A stretch of DNA of 24,142 nucleotides from CAYVQE01 sp964633205. Its GTDB lineage: Bacteria > Myxococcota > B64-G9. This document shows, one piece after another, positions 6,285 to 13,895 of the stretch. Numbering within the stretch: the stretch's first letter is position 1; each line of letters opens with the position of its first letter. The stretch is from contig CAZWFN010000097.1 in NCBI GenBank assembly GCA_964633205.1, forward strand, positions 1-24,142, in the 5' to 3' direction. The position numbers were made by a program, and so were the translations under genes. The notes beneath the pieces were generated by a model, which saw only the letters and a list, made by a program, of their open reading frames with translations, was not told the DNA's origin and did no database searches.

Positions 6285-7730
6285 GTGTTTTCGCGGCACG
6301 ACAGCACGGTCGAACGGGTCATCCTGGCAGTGCTCGATCTGGGGGCGCTGTTTTTGGCCGCCAACCTGGCCTTCGACCTGCGCTACCACGTGGACTGGGG
6401 CGGGCTGCTGGATCCGGCGCCGGCTCCCTGGGGAGCGCTGTACCAGGCGCTGCCCTACATGCTGCTGGGCTGGTTCCTCATCTTCGCCACCTTCGGCCTC
6501 TACCGGCCGGGGCTGCGCCGGCGCGAGGAGTTCGCGCTGCTGCTCAAGGCCACGGCCACCGCCCTGGCGCTGATCTTCGCCGCCGCTTTCTTCTACCGCG
6601 GCTTCTCCTACTCGCGGGCCGCGGCTCTGTTCATGGGCCCGCTGGCCTTCCTGCTGGCGGTGTCCTTCCGGCTGCTGTTCCGCGCCGTCAAGGGCCAGGT
6701 GCTGCGTTGGGGCACGGTGGCCGAGCGGCTGCTGGTGGTGGGCCGCACCGGCGAGACCCGGCGGCTGCTGCGCCGGGTGCTCAGGCCGGACAATCCGCTG
6801 CAGCTGGCCGGGGTGCTCAGCCGCTCGGCCGAGGGGCTGCCCGCGGGCGCGGCCCATCTGGGCCCGCCCGAGGAGCTGGCCGCGGTGATGGAGCGCACCG
6901 GTCCGGACCGGGTGCTGCTGATCTCGGGCGATCTGAGCCACGCCGAGCTGATGGCGGCCATCGACGCCTGCCTGGCGGCCCGGGTGCCCTGGGCGGTGGT
7001 GCCCGACCTGTACGACATGCTGCTCGACCGGCTGCACCTGGACGAGCTGGTGGGCGTGCCGGTGATGGGCCCGCGGGGCTCGAACATCGTCGGTATGAAC
7101 CGGGTGGTCAAGCGCAGCGTCGATCTGCTGGTCTCGGCGCTGCTGCTGCTGCTGCTGGCGCCGGTGATGCTGCTGATCGCGCTGGTCATCAAGGCCAGCT
7201 CGCGCGGGCCGGTGCTGTTCGTCCAGCAGCGGGCCGGCCGGCTGGGCCGGCCCTTCAAGCTGTACAAGTTCCGCTCCATGTACAGCGACGCCGACGCCCG
7301 GGCCGAGGCCCAGGCGCGCCGGGCCATGGCGCGGGTGATCGACGGCGACTGCGCCGAGCGCGACGGCTGCGGTCAGCCGCTGTACAAGCCCCGCCGCGAC
7401 CCGCGCATCACCCCGATGGGCCGGCTGCTGCGGCGCTTCAGCCTGGACGAGCTGCCGCAGCTGCTCAACGTGTTGCGCGGCGACATGAGCCTGATCGGGC
7501 CGCGGCCGGCGGTGCCCTGGGAGGTCGAGCAGTACCGCGAGCGCCACCGGCGGCGGCTGGAGGCGCAGCCGGGCATCACCGGGCTGTGGCAGGTGTCGGG
7601 GCGCAACCGGCTGAGCTTCGAGCAGATGGTGGAGCTGGACATCCAGTACATCGACCACTGGTCGGCCGGGCTGGACATCCGCATCTTCTTCAAGACCATC
7701 GCCGCGGTGCTGCTCAGCCGCGGCTATTGA
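6285..7730 (+). CDS. Polyprenyl-phosphate sugar-1-phosphate transferase (exopolysaccharide priming enzyme, WbaP/EpsB-like)
   Basis: 481 residues, normal for long polyisoprenyl-phosphate hexose-1-phosphate transferases. Four hydrophobic N-terminal segments (about 11-31, 53-72, 88-105, 111-132) precede a Rossmann-like middle domain starting L-L-V-V-G-R-T-G (149-156). A further hydrophobic segment (about 280-300) leads into the catalytic bacterial sugar transferase domain, with F-K-L-Y-K-F-R-S-M, the catalytic Asp388-Glu389 in S-L-D-E-L-P-Q, D-M-S-L-I-G-P-R-P and P-G-I-T-G-L-W-Q-V-S-G-R. It should load the first sugar phosphate onto undecaprenyl phosphate at the inner membrane. The start is GTG with AGGGGA (6274-6279) five bases upstream. 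It follows the export operon but has its own sigma-54 site. Confidence 0.93.
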   Translation: MFSRHDSTVERVILAVLDLGALFLAANLAFDLRYHVDWGGLLDPAPAPWGALYQALPYMLLGWFLIFATFGLYRPGLRRREEFALLLKATATALALIFAAAFFYRGFSYSRAAALFMGPLAFLLAVSFRLLFRAVKGQVLRWGTVAERLLVVGRTGETRRLLRRVLRPDNPLQLAGVLSRSAEGLPAGAAHLGPPEELAAVMERTGPDRVLLISGDLSHAELMAAIDACLAARVPWAVVPDLYDMLLDRLHLDELVGVPVMGPRGSNIVGMNRVVKRSVDLLVSALLLLLLAPVMLLIALVIKASSRGPVLFVQQRAGRLGRPFKLYKFRSMYSDADARAEAQARRAMARVIDGDCAERDGCGQPLYKPRRDPRITPMGRLLRRFSLDELPQLLNVLRGDMSLIGPRPAVPWEVEQYRERHRRRLEAQPGITGLWQVSGRNRLSFEQMVELDIQYIDHWSAGLDIRIFFKTIAAVLLSRGY

Positions 7731-7753
7731 ACCGGTCGGAACCCAACGCCAGC

Positions 7754-8542
7754 ATGCCCCGCCGCGAGATCATCGACGCCAGCGGTGAGACCCTGGACCG
7801 CATCTGTGGCCAGCTCGAGGTCTACCAGGCGCGGCGCGGCTACCGCTTCGGCATCGAGACCCTGCTGCTGGCCGGCTTCGCCACCCCGGGCGCCGCGCGG
7901 CTGTGCGACCTGGGCTGCGGCTCGGGGGTGATCGCCATGGTGCAGGTGCACTTCGGCCGGGCGGCGCGGGCGCTGGGGGTGGAGATCCAGCCGGCGCTGG
8001 CCGAGCGCGCCCGGCGCTCGGTGGCCCACAACGGGCTGGCCGGGCGCATCGCCATCCTGGAGGCCGACCTGCGCCAAGCCCACCCGGAGCTGCCGCCGGC
8101 CGGCTTCGACGCGGTGCTGGCCAACCCGCCCTACGGCCGGGCCGGCTGCGGCCACGTCAACCCCGACGGCGAGAAGGCCCGGGCGCGCCACGAGCTCAGC
8201 GTCACCCTGGCCGAGGTGGTGGCCGCGGCCGGGCGGCTGTGCGCGGTGGGCGGGCGCTTCGCGGCCGTGGTGCCGCCGGCCCGGCTGGCCGAGCTGCTGG
8301 CCGCCGCCGAGCACCGCGGGCTGCGCCCGGCCCGGCTGCGGCTGGTGCACGGCCGCGCCGAGCTGCCGGCGCGCCACTGCCTGCTGGAGTGCGTGCGCGG
8401 CGGCCGCGCGGACCTCGAGGTGGAGCCGCCGCTGCTGGTCTACACCCCGGCCGGCGACTACACCCCCGAGGTGCAGGCCATGCTGTATCCGAATGTCTCG
8501 CTGGACGGGACGTCAGCGAACGAGGGCGTCGAAAACGAGTGA
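7754..8542 (+). CDS. TrmN6-like adenine-N6 methyltransferase
   Basis: 262 residues. Residues 22-42 carry V-Y-Q-x-x-x-G-Y-R-F-G-I-E-T-L-L-L-A, the opening typical of the YfiC/TrmN6 group. The SAM site is D-L-G-C-G-S-G-V-I-A (52-61), and N-P-P-Y (124-127) is the hallmark of amino-group methylation of adenine. It is followed by G-x-V-N-P-D-G-E-K-A-R-A-R-H-E (133-147), also typical of the group. The likely reaction is m6A37 in tRNA1-Val, by family analogy. The gene begins 23 bases after the priming transferase and may be transcribed with it. No strong ribosome site precedes ATG 7754, so translation may be coupled or weak. The C-terminus after residue ~250 is low-complexity and family-atypical. 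Confidence 0.82.
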   Translation: MPRREIIDASGETLDRICGQLEVYQARRGYRFGIETLLLAGFATPGAARLCDLGCGSGVIAMVQVHFGRAARALGVEIQPALAERARRSVAHNGLAGRIAILEADLRQAHPELPPAGFDAVLANPPYGRAGCGHVNPDGEKARARHELSVTLAEVVAAAGRLCAVGGRFAAVVPPARLAELLAAAEHRGLRPARLRLVHGRAELPARHCLLECVRGGRADLEVEPPLLVYTPAGDYTPEVQAMLYPNVSLDGTSANEGVENE

Positions 8543-8589
8543 CGGCAAACGCGTATCGTTGAACACCCTTCGGGCGGGGGGCCTTCGGG

Positions 8590-9729
8590 CTAGTCGACGC
8601 CGGGGTACCAGTCGAAGCTGAGGATGGTGGCGCCGTGGGGGAAGACCTCGACGCTGTACTCGCCCAGCGGCACGTCCTGGCCGTCGGCGTTCTGGGCCAG
8701 GCAGGAGACGCGGTGCTCGCCCTGCTCCAGGCCGATGGCGGCGTAGATGCCGTTGACGTGGCTGGCGTCGCGGCTCTGGTCCGGCCGCGGGTTCTCGCTG
8801 TCGGTGAAGTAGGTCAGCTCGCTGGGCTTGTCCACCGCGGCGCAGCGCACGTGCTTGAGTTCGTGGTAGGCGCAGTCGCGGATGGTGCCGGCGATGGCGC
8901 CCTGTGTCTCGGGCAGATCACTGATGCCCACCGCCATCAAGATGACGTCGAAGGTGGGCGAGCTGATGGCGTAGGCGCGCCAGGGGTGGAGCTCGATCTC
9001 GGCCCCGGTGCGCGGATCGAGCACCTGGCTGCGGGTGTCGAACACCCAGTCCGCGCCATCCTGCTCGGCCAGGTCGGACCACAGCACCAGGTTGTACTTG
9101 TAGGTGGTGATGAAGCCCCCGCTGTCGTCGTAGCTCTTCAGGATCAGCGGCGTGTTGGTGGGCACGTCGCTGAACTCGAAGGCGCCCCAGTAGCGGCAGC
9201 CGTCGCGGTCCTCGGTGGCGGCCATGTCCCACTGGCTGTCGCCGGTGGGGTCCTGGTTGCCGCGGTAGAGCGCCACGCGCATGTCGTTGGTCACGTCGCC
9301 GATGCCGAAGGCGTCGATGCAGCCGCGGAAGGTCACCGTCTCCGGCCCGTCCGCCGGCGCCGGCAGGCCGCAGAAGCCGCCGCGGCAGACCAGCTGTACC
9401 CTGGCCTCATCGCTGGGGCAGTCGGCGTCGGCGCTGCAGGGCGCGCTGTTGTGGCAGCCGAGCTGGGCCTGGCCGCGCTCCTGGAACTCCTTCTCGTCCT
9501 CGCCGATCCAGACCTCCTCGAAGGCCTCGGCCGGTCGATCGGGCCTGGACACGCACATGGATTCGTTGACGCAGCTCTGGCTCGAGGGACAGGGCAGTCC
9601 GCCGCCGCAGCGCTGCTGATCGTCGCCGTCGTCGGGTCCAGCGTCGTGATCGCCGTTGTCGCCGCCGCTGCAGCCGGCCAGCGCCAGCGCCAACAGCGCG
9701 GCCAGCGGGAGTCGATACAGGTGCTTCAT
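8590..9729 (-). CDS. Cysteine-containing lipoprotein of unknown function
   Basis: 379 residues. A classic lipoprotein signal (M-K-H-L then a Leu/Ala core) ends in L-A-G-C at 17-20, followed by an acidic Asp/Gly linker. A cysteine-rich segment follows (C-P-S-S-Q-S-C, C-H-N-S-A-P-C, C-x-S-D-E...C-R-G-G-F-C up to ~125), of the type seen in myxobacterial secreted proteins. The rest resembles two beta-sandwich segments, each with G-x-F-x-F-x-D-V-P or G-I-Y-A-A-I-G-L-x-x-G patterns like carboxypeptidase-regulatory-like folds. That reading is tentative. AGAGG lies about 6 bases before the ATG. The start overlaps the DUF721 stop as ATGA, implying coupled translation. It is convergent with the methyltransferase gene. 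Confidence 0.85.
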   Translation of the reverse strand: MKHLYRLPLAALLALALAGCSGGDNGDHDAGPDDGDDQQRCGGGLPCPSSQSCVNESMCVSRPDRPAEAFEEVWIGEDEKEFQERGQAQLGCHNSAPCSADADCPSDEARVQLVCRGGFCGLPAPADGPETVTFRGCIDAFGIGDVTNDMRVALYRGNQDPTGDSQWDMAATEDRDGCRYWGAFEFSDVPTNTPLILKSYDDSGGFITTYKYNLVLWSDLAEQDGADWVFDTRSQVLDPRTGAEIELHPWRAYAISSPTFDVILMAVGISDLPETQGAIAGTIRDCAYHELKHVRCAAVDKPSELTYFTDSENPRPDQSRDASHVNGIYAAIGLEQGEHRVSCLAQNADGQDVPLGEYSVEVFPHGATILSFDWYPGVD

Positions 9730-10283
9730 GGTTCCTCTCCGTCTTCGGGTGGGTGGCTGTCGTCTGGGGGCTCATGATGCCCCGCGCGGCGGGCGGCGTC
9801 AAGCCGCCGCAGCCGGGCCAGCGAGGCGCGGCGCACCGCCGCGGCCAGCTCGGGGTCGGCGAGCCCGGCCGCAGCCTCGTCGGCCGCGGCCTGCATGGCC
9901 GGATCGGGCGGCGGCAGCGGCGGCGCCGGCTCCGGCGCCGGCTCCGGCTCGGGCATGGGCTCGCCGGGCACCACCTTGAGCTCGTCGATCCAGTTGCCCG
10001 GCAGCAGCTCGCGCAGCCGCTCCAGGATGGCCGGCGCCAAATAGGTCAGCTCGTTGCCCCAGGCCGCGTCGTCCACCGCCAGCCGCAGCTGGCGGCGCAC
10101 CAGCCGCGCCGGCTGCACGTGGCCGGCCACGAAGTCGCCGGCCGCCGCCGCCCAGTGGGAGCGGATGGTCTCCAGCCGCGCCAGGTGCTTGAAGCGCCAC
10201 TTGCGCGCCCGCTTGTCGACCAGCTCACCCAAGCGCACCGGCCGCGCCGCCCGCCGCCGGCGTCTGCGATAACGGGCATTCAT
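9726..10283 (-). CDS. DUF721/DciA-family protein (DnaB helicase loader-like)
   Basis: 185 residues. Residues 1-40 are extremely basic (R-Y-R-R-R-R-R-R, then K-R-A-R-K-W-R-F-K). The DUF721 core follows: I-R-S-H-W-A-A-A-A-G-D-F-V-A-G-H-V-Q-P with L-R-L-A-V-D-D-A-A-W-G-N-E-L and L-x-P-A-I-L-E-R-L-R-E-L-L-P (about 40-105). A Pro/Glu-rich linker (110-130) and an acidic C-terminus follow. DciA proteins replace DnaC as replicative helicase loaders in most bacteria and have this DNA-binding core, so a role in replication initiation is likely but not proven here. No ribosome site is visible before ATG 10283, and the predicted promoter places the transcript start at or next to that A, suggesting a leaderless message. 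Confidence 0.8.
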   Translation of the reverse strand: MNARYRRRRRRAARPVRLGELVDKRARKWRFKHLARLETIRSHWAAAAGDFVAGHVQPARLVRRQLRLAVDDAAWGNELTYLAPAILERLRELLPGNWIDELKVVPGEPMPEPEPAPEPAPPLPPPDPAMQAAADEAAAGLADPELAAAVRRASLARLRRLDAARRAGHHEPPDDSHPPEDGEEP

Positions 10284-10289
10284 GGGGCC

Positions 10290-10318
10290 AGTCTAGGCCA
10301 TGGCGGCGCGCGGGACAA
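10290..10318 (-). promoter_or_regulatory. Sigma-70-type promoter for the DUF721-lipoprotein operon
   Basis: Read on the minus strand: TTGTCC (10318-10313), 17 bases, TAGACT (10295-10290). The first transcribed base is predicted within a few bases of 10283, the A of the start codon. Confidence 0.45.
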
Positions 10319-10430
10319 ACCGATTGCCGGCGGCCGCCCGAAGCAGGGGCTGCGGATCGCGCCGCGATCGCCATGTCGTATCGCGGCCAGCCCGCTCGCG
10401 GCCGCGGCGGGAATCGGGGCGGGGTCGCGC

Positions 10431-10460
10431 TTGAGCCTGCCGCGGCGCGGGTGCTAAGCT
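10431..10460 (+). promoter_or_regulatory. Sigma-70-type promoter for the sirtuin gene
   Basis: TTGAGC (10431-10436), 18 bases, TAAGCT (10455-10460). It lies 12 bases upstream of the AGGAGA ribosome site (10472-10477). Confidence 0.45.
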
Positions 10461-10486
10461 GCGGGGCCGAGAGGAGAAGAGAGCCC

Positions 10487-11260
10487 ATGGAGCGAGCGAT
10501 CCAGGAGGTGGCCGAGAAGATCGCGGCCGGGCGCAAGAACGTGGCCCTGACCGGGGCCGGCATCAGCGTCGAGAGCGGGGTGCCCGACTTCCGCTCGCCC
10601 GGCGGGCTGTGGGAGCGCTTCGACCCCATGGAGTACGCCAGCATCGAGGCCTTCGAGGCCGATCCGGTCAAGGTGTGGCAGATGCTGGCCGAGATGAGCC
10701 GGGTGCTCGAGGCGGCCGCGCCCAACCCGGCCCACCTGGCGCTGGCCCGGTTGGAGGCGCTGGGCCGGCTGGCCGGGGTGATCACGCAGAACATCGACAA
10801 CCTGCACCGGGCCGCCGGCTCGCAGCAGGTGGTGGAGTACCACGGCAACGCCAGCCGCTTGATCTGTCTGAGCTGCGGCGTGCGCGAAGACGCCCTGGCC
10901 GCCCGGCGGCGCATGCAGGCCGCGGGCGACGAGGGCCCGCCGCGCTGCGCCCACTGCGACCGGGTGCTCAAGCCGGACGCGGTCTTCTTCGGCGAGCCCA
11001 TCCCGGCCGAGCCCGGCCGGCTGGCCATGGAGCTGGCCAGCGAGCCGGACGTGTTCATGGTGGTGGGCACCTCGGGCATGGTGGCGCCAGCGTCCTATCT
11101 GCCGGTGGTGGCCAAGAAGACCGGCGGCTTGATCGTCGAGATCAACCCCGAGCAGACCCCGCTGTCGGAGGGCTTCGCCGATCGCGTGCTGCGCGGCCCG
11201 GCCGGCGAGCTGCTGCCGGAATTGGCGCGGCGCGTCGAAGCCCTGGTGCCGGGCGCCTGA
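10487..11260 (+). CDS. SIR2-family NAD-dependent protein deacylase (sirtuin)
   Basis: 257 residues, standard for bacterial sirtuins. Visible motifs: G-A-G-I-S (23-27), G-V-P-D-F-R-S-P-G-G-L-W (31-42), T-Q-N-I-D-N-L-H (100-107), catalytic His119 in E-Y-H-G-N, zinc cysteines C127-x-x-C130 and C154-x-x-C157, F-F-G-E (167-170) and V-V-G-T-S-G-M-V-A-P. It would remove acyl groups from lysines using NAD+ in the cytoplasm. G-L-W-E-R after the D-F-R-S-P motif lacks the Tyr/Arg pair I would expect for a CobB-type desuccinylase, so a deacetylase is more likely. ATG 10487 is chosen for its ribosome site (10472-10477) and because the fold begins at once; the longer reading from 10373 is low-complexity. 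The gene is divergent from the DUF721 operon. Confidence 0.93.
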   Translation: MERAIQEVAEKIAAGRKNVALTGAGISVESGVPDFRSPGGLWERFDPMEYASIEAFEADPVKVWQMLAEMSRVLEAAAPNPAHLALARLEALGRLAGVITQNIDNLHRAAGSQQVVEYHGNASRLICLSCGVREDALAARRRMQAAGDEGPPRCAHCDRVLKPDAVFFGEPIPAEPGRLAMELASEPDVFMVVGTSGMVAPASYLPVVAKKTGGLIVEINPEQTPLSEGFADRVLRGPAGELLPELARRVEALVPGA

Positions 11261-11286
11261 GCGCGCCGCGATGGCCGTGCCATCCC

Positions 11287-11315
11287 TTGACATTTCGGCG
11301 CGGCTGGCCTAGGAA
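11287..11315 (+). promoter_or_regulatory. Sigma-70-type promoter for the 779-residue lipoprotein gene
   Basis: A perfect TTGACA (11287-11292), 17 bases, then TAGGAA (11310-11315). The transcript would have a ~90-base leader before ATG 11409 with no obvious hairpin. Confidence 0.5.
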
Positions 11316-11408
11316 TGGGCCAATCCGAACGCGATCCAACGCCCTTGTTTTCGGTGGAGCGAGACACGGGAGAACCAAATCAACCATCTGTATCCAGGAG
11401 GAGAGCCC

Positions 11409-13748
11409 ATGATGAAGATGCGCAAGCTCATTCCGCTGCTGGCGCTGAGCGCCCTGTTGGCGGCCACCTTCGGCCTGGCCGGCTGCGGCGGCGGCGACAA
11501 CGGCAACGGCGAGGAGTGTCCGGAAGGCCAGTACCGCTGCAACGACGACCAGTGCCACGCGTGCTGCAACAACGACCACTGCGGCGCGGACGAGGAGTGC
11601 ACCGCGGAGTACGTCTGCAAGCCGATCTGCGAGGACGTGGGCGCCGATTGCGCGGACGATCCCGAGATCTGCTGCGAGGATCTGGCCTGCGATCCCTTCA
11701 GCGATACCTGCATGGAGGTCTGCACCGCGGACGCCGACTGCGAGGCCAGCCACGGCGACATCGACTTCGCCGCCGACCTGATCTGCCAGGATGACGGCAC
11801 CTGCAACTTCCAAAAGTGCCAGAGCGATGACAACTGCCGTCCGACCACGGTCTGCTACAACGGCAACTGCGTCACCCCGCCCGACTGCGCCCAGATCGCC
11901 TCGTGCAAGGTGGTGCCCACCTCGGTGGTCACCCAGAACGGCACCACGGCCGCCTTCTCGGCCACGGCCTTCTTGAGCTCGGGCGCGCTGTCTCCGGGCG
12001 CCGGCTTCAGCTGGAGCTCCAGCGACGACACCGTCGCCGTGGTCGCCGACGGCCAGGTGACCGGCGGCGCCACCACCGGCACCGCCACCATCACCGCCAC
12101 CGTGACCGGCTGCGACACCAGCTGCACCGGCGAGGTGCTCAACTACGGCGCGGTCGAGCAGGGCGTGCGCGTGGTGGCCGTCAACGAGCTGACCCGCGAG
12201 CCGCTCGAGGGCATCACCGTCGAGATCGTGGGCGCGGCCGCGGCCGTGGACACCGACGCCGACGGCGTGGCCTTGTTCCCGGACATGGACCTGGAGGCCG
12301 CCCCGGCCGACGTCACCCTGAGCGCGGCCGACGTGGGCTACGTCACCTTCATGCAGGCCGACGACAACGACCTGATCGCGCACCTGGGCATCGCCCTGGA
12401 CCCGACCAAGGTCGGCGGCTACACCGGCAAGTTCGACTTCTCGCCGGTGGAGTGCGACGGTTCCTGCGAGGTCAAGCTGGGCTTCACCGGCGCCTCCATC
12501 CCGGGCAACCTGTTCAACCTGAACGTCGACGCCCTGATCGGCGAGATGATCATGACCCACGTCGAGCTGGGCGGCACCAGCGAGGACGTGCAGCTGCCGG
12601 GCGGGCTGGTGATCGGGCTCAACGAGACCTGGTTCCGCGAGTTCTACCAGGCCACCGGCACCCCGGGCACGCGCGTGGCCTGGGGCCTGGGCGGCATGCT
12701 CAACCTGGCCGACCTGATCGAGGTCCTGGGCCCGGTCATCTCCGGCGGTGAGATCGACATCGGCGCCATCCTGGCCTCGGTGCTGCCCATGTTCCAGTCC
12801 TTCTACACCGGCCTGGTGCCCAACGTGGAGATCGATCCCATCGACAAGGTGGCCGATGTCGACGACATCAACGGCAACGGCGAGACCGACGACCTGGTGC
12901 CGGACTACGACAGCTTCCCCGAGCTGCCGGGCGGCGACATGAAGCTCAACGTGCCCATGATCGACACCCCGATGACCATCAGCGTGCCCGACATGCCGGG
13001 CGACGGCGCCGGCGGCTACCTGTACGACGGCGTGATCGTGCTGGCCGGCGTGATGGTGCGCGACGCGGGCCTGGTGCCGCTGGGCCTGACCGCGGGCATG
13101 GACGCCGCCAGCCAGGACGACAGCCCGGACGGCGTGATCGACGACGTGGCCCTGGCCACCAGCGACGTGGCCGGCCGGCTGCCCGAGGGCAGCTACCAGC
13201 GGGTGGTGGTGGCGCTGGCGCTGAACATCGGCAATCTGACCGCCGAGGACAACGAAGATCCGCTGGTGCTGTCGGGCCAGGTGCACTTCGTCGACTCCTT
13301 CGACGGCAGCCTGACGCTGAACCCCTTCATGGAGCCGGCGGGCTACAGCTTCGACGCCGGTAGCCGCGAGCTGACGGTGGACTCGCTGCCGGCCGACGCC
13401 GACGCACTGCTGGCGCTGGCCAGCGGCGGGGCCGGCACCTGGCAGATCCTGCACCCGGCCGAGACCGGCGCCATCACCCTGCCGGCGGCGCCGCCGGCCG
13501 GCGACCGGCTGGACGGCCTGGGCATGGGCGTGATGAAGATGGCCGGTGGGGTGACCTACTCCGACCTGATCGCCTTCAACGACAACAACCTGGTCGACCT
13601 GGTGACCCTGATCAGCGACTTCGTCATCGTCTACGCCGAGGGCAGCGGTGGGCTGGACGTCAGCTGCGCCACCGGCACCACCAAGGGCGGCCTGCTGGGC
13701 CTGGCCGTGATGCTGCTGGGCCTGGCCTGGCTGCGCCGGCGCGCCTAG
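11409..13748 (+). CDS. Large cysteine-rich lipoprotein with Ig-like domain and MYXO-CTERM-like C-terminal anchor
   Basis: 779 residues. AGGAGG (11396-11401) sits 7 bases before the ATG. The N-terminus is a lipoprotein signal with L-A-G-C at 23-26 and a Gly/Asp/Asn tether. Residues ~36-165 hold about 25 cysteines in C-x(3-6)-C patterns. Residues ~170-235 resemble a bacterial Ig-like (BIG2) domain with W-S-S-S-D-D-T-V-A-V-V and T-G-T-A-T-I-T-A-T-V. The next ~70 residues look like a carboxypeptidase-regulatory-like fold (V-R-V-V-A-V-N-x-x-T-R-E-P-L-E-G-I-T-V). The remainder is acidic and beta-rich without a family I recognise. The C-terminus has Cys753, a Gly/Thr stretch, a hydrophobic helix and R-R-R-A, the three-part plan of MYXO-CTERM tails. 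It is a cell-surface protein; function is unknown. A strong terminator follows. Confidence 0.88.
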   Translation: MMKMRKLIPLLALSALLAATFGLAGCGGGDNGNGEECPEGQYRCNDDQCHACCNNDHCGADEECTAEYVCKPICEDVGADCADDPEICCEDLACDPFSDTCMEVCTADADCEASHGDIDFAADLICQDDGTCNFQKCQSDDNCRPTTVCYNGNCVTPPDCAQIASCKVVPTSVVTQNGTTAAFSATAFLSSGALSPGAGFSWSSSDDTVAVVADGQVTGGATTGTATITATVTGCDTSCTGEVLNYGAVEQGVRVVAVNELTREPLEGITVEIVGAAAAVDTDADGVALFPDMDLEAAPADVTLSAADVGYVTFMQADDNDLIAHLGIALDPTKVGGYTGKFDFSPVECDGSCEVKLGFTGASIPGNLFNLNVDALIGEMIMTHVELGGTSEDVQLPGGLVIGLNETWFREFYQATGTPGTRVAWGLGGMLNLADLIEVLGPVISGGEIDIGAILASVLPMFQSFYTGLVPNVEIDPIDKVADVDDINGNGETDDLVPDYDSFPELPGGDMKLNVPMIDTPMTISVPDMPGDGAGGYLYDGVIVLAGVMVRDAGLVPLGLTAGMDAASQDDSPDGVIDDVALATSDVAGRLPEGSYQRVVVALALNIGNLTAEDNEDPLVLSGQVHFVDSFDGSLTLNPFMEPAGYSFDAGSRELTVDSLPADADALLALASGGAGTWQILHPAETGAITLPAAPPAGDRLDGLGMGVMKMAGGVTYSDLIAFNDNNLVDLVTLISDFVIVYAEGSGGLDVSCATGTTKGGLLGLAVMLLGLAWLRRRA

Positions 13749-13778
13749 CGACAGCCACAGCGAGCAGCTAGACCCCGA

Positions 13779-13811
13779 GGGGGCCGCGGGCGACCGCGGC
13801 CCCCTCTTTTT
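13779..13811 (+). terminator. Rho-independent terminator
   Basis: GGGGGCCGCGG (13779-13789), loop GCGA, then CCGCGGCCCCC (13794-13804) form a perfect 11-bp stem, followed by TCTTTTT. It ends the lipoprotein transcript 30 bases after its stop and insulates the FHA-GGDEF gene. Confidence 0.9.
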
Positions 13812-13839
13812 GTGGTCGCTGCCCGCCGCATCCGCGGTA

Positions 13840-13868
13840 TGGACAGCGCCGCCGCTTGGCGGTAAACT
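13840..13868 (+). promoter_or_regulatory. Sigma-70-type promoter for the FHA-GGDEF gene
   Basis: TGGACA (13840-13845), 17 bases, TAAACT (13863-13868). It lies just after the terminator and 19 bases before the GGAGG ribosome site (13887-13891). Confidence 0.6.
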
Positions 13869-13895
13869 GCCTGGCGTTCCATCGATGGAGGTGCG

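Noticed and set aside
8566..8590. CTTCGGGC-type direct repeats between convergent genes as a terminator
   Set aside because: Only 3-bp stems with TTCG loops can form and there is no T-run on either strand.
10373..10486. Longer N-terminus for the sirtuin
   Set aside because: The added residues are Arg/Gly low-complexity, overlap the predicted promoter and ribosome site, and precede the normal sirtuin start.
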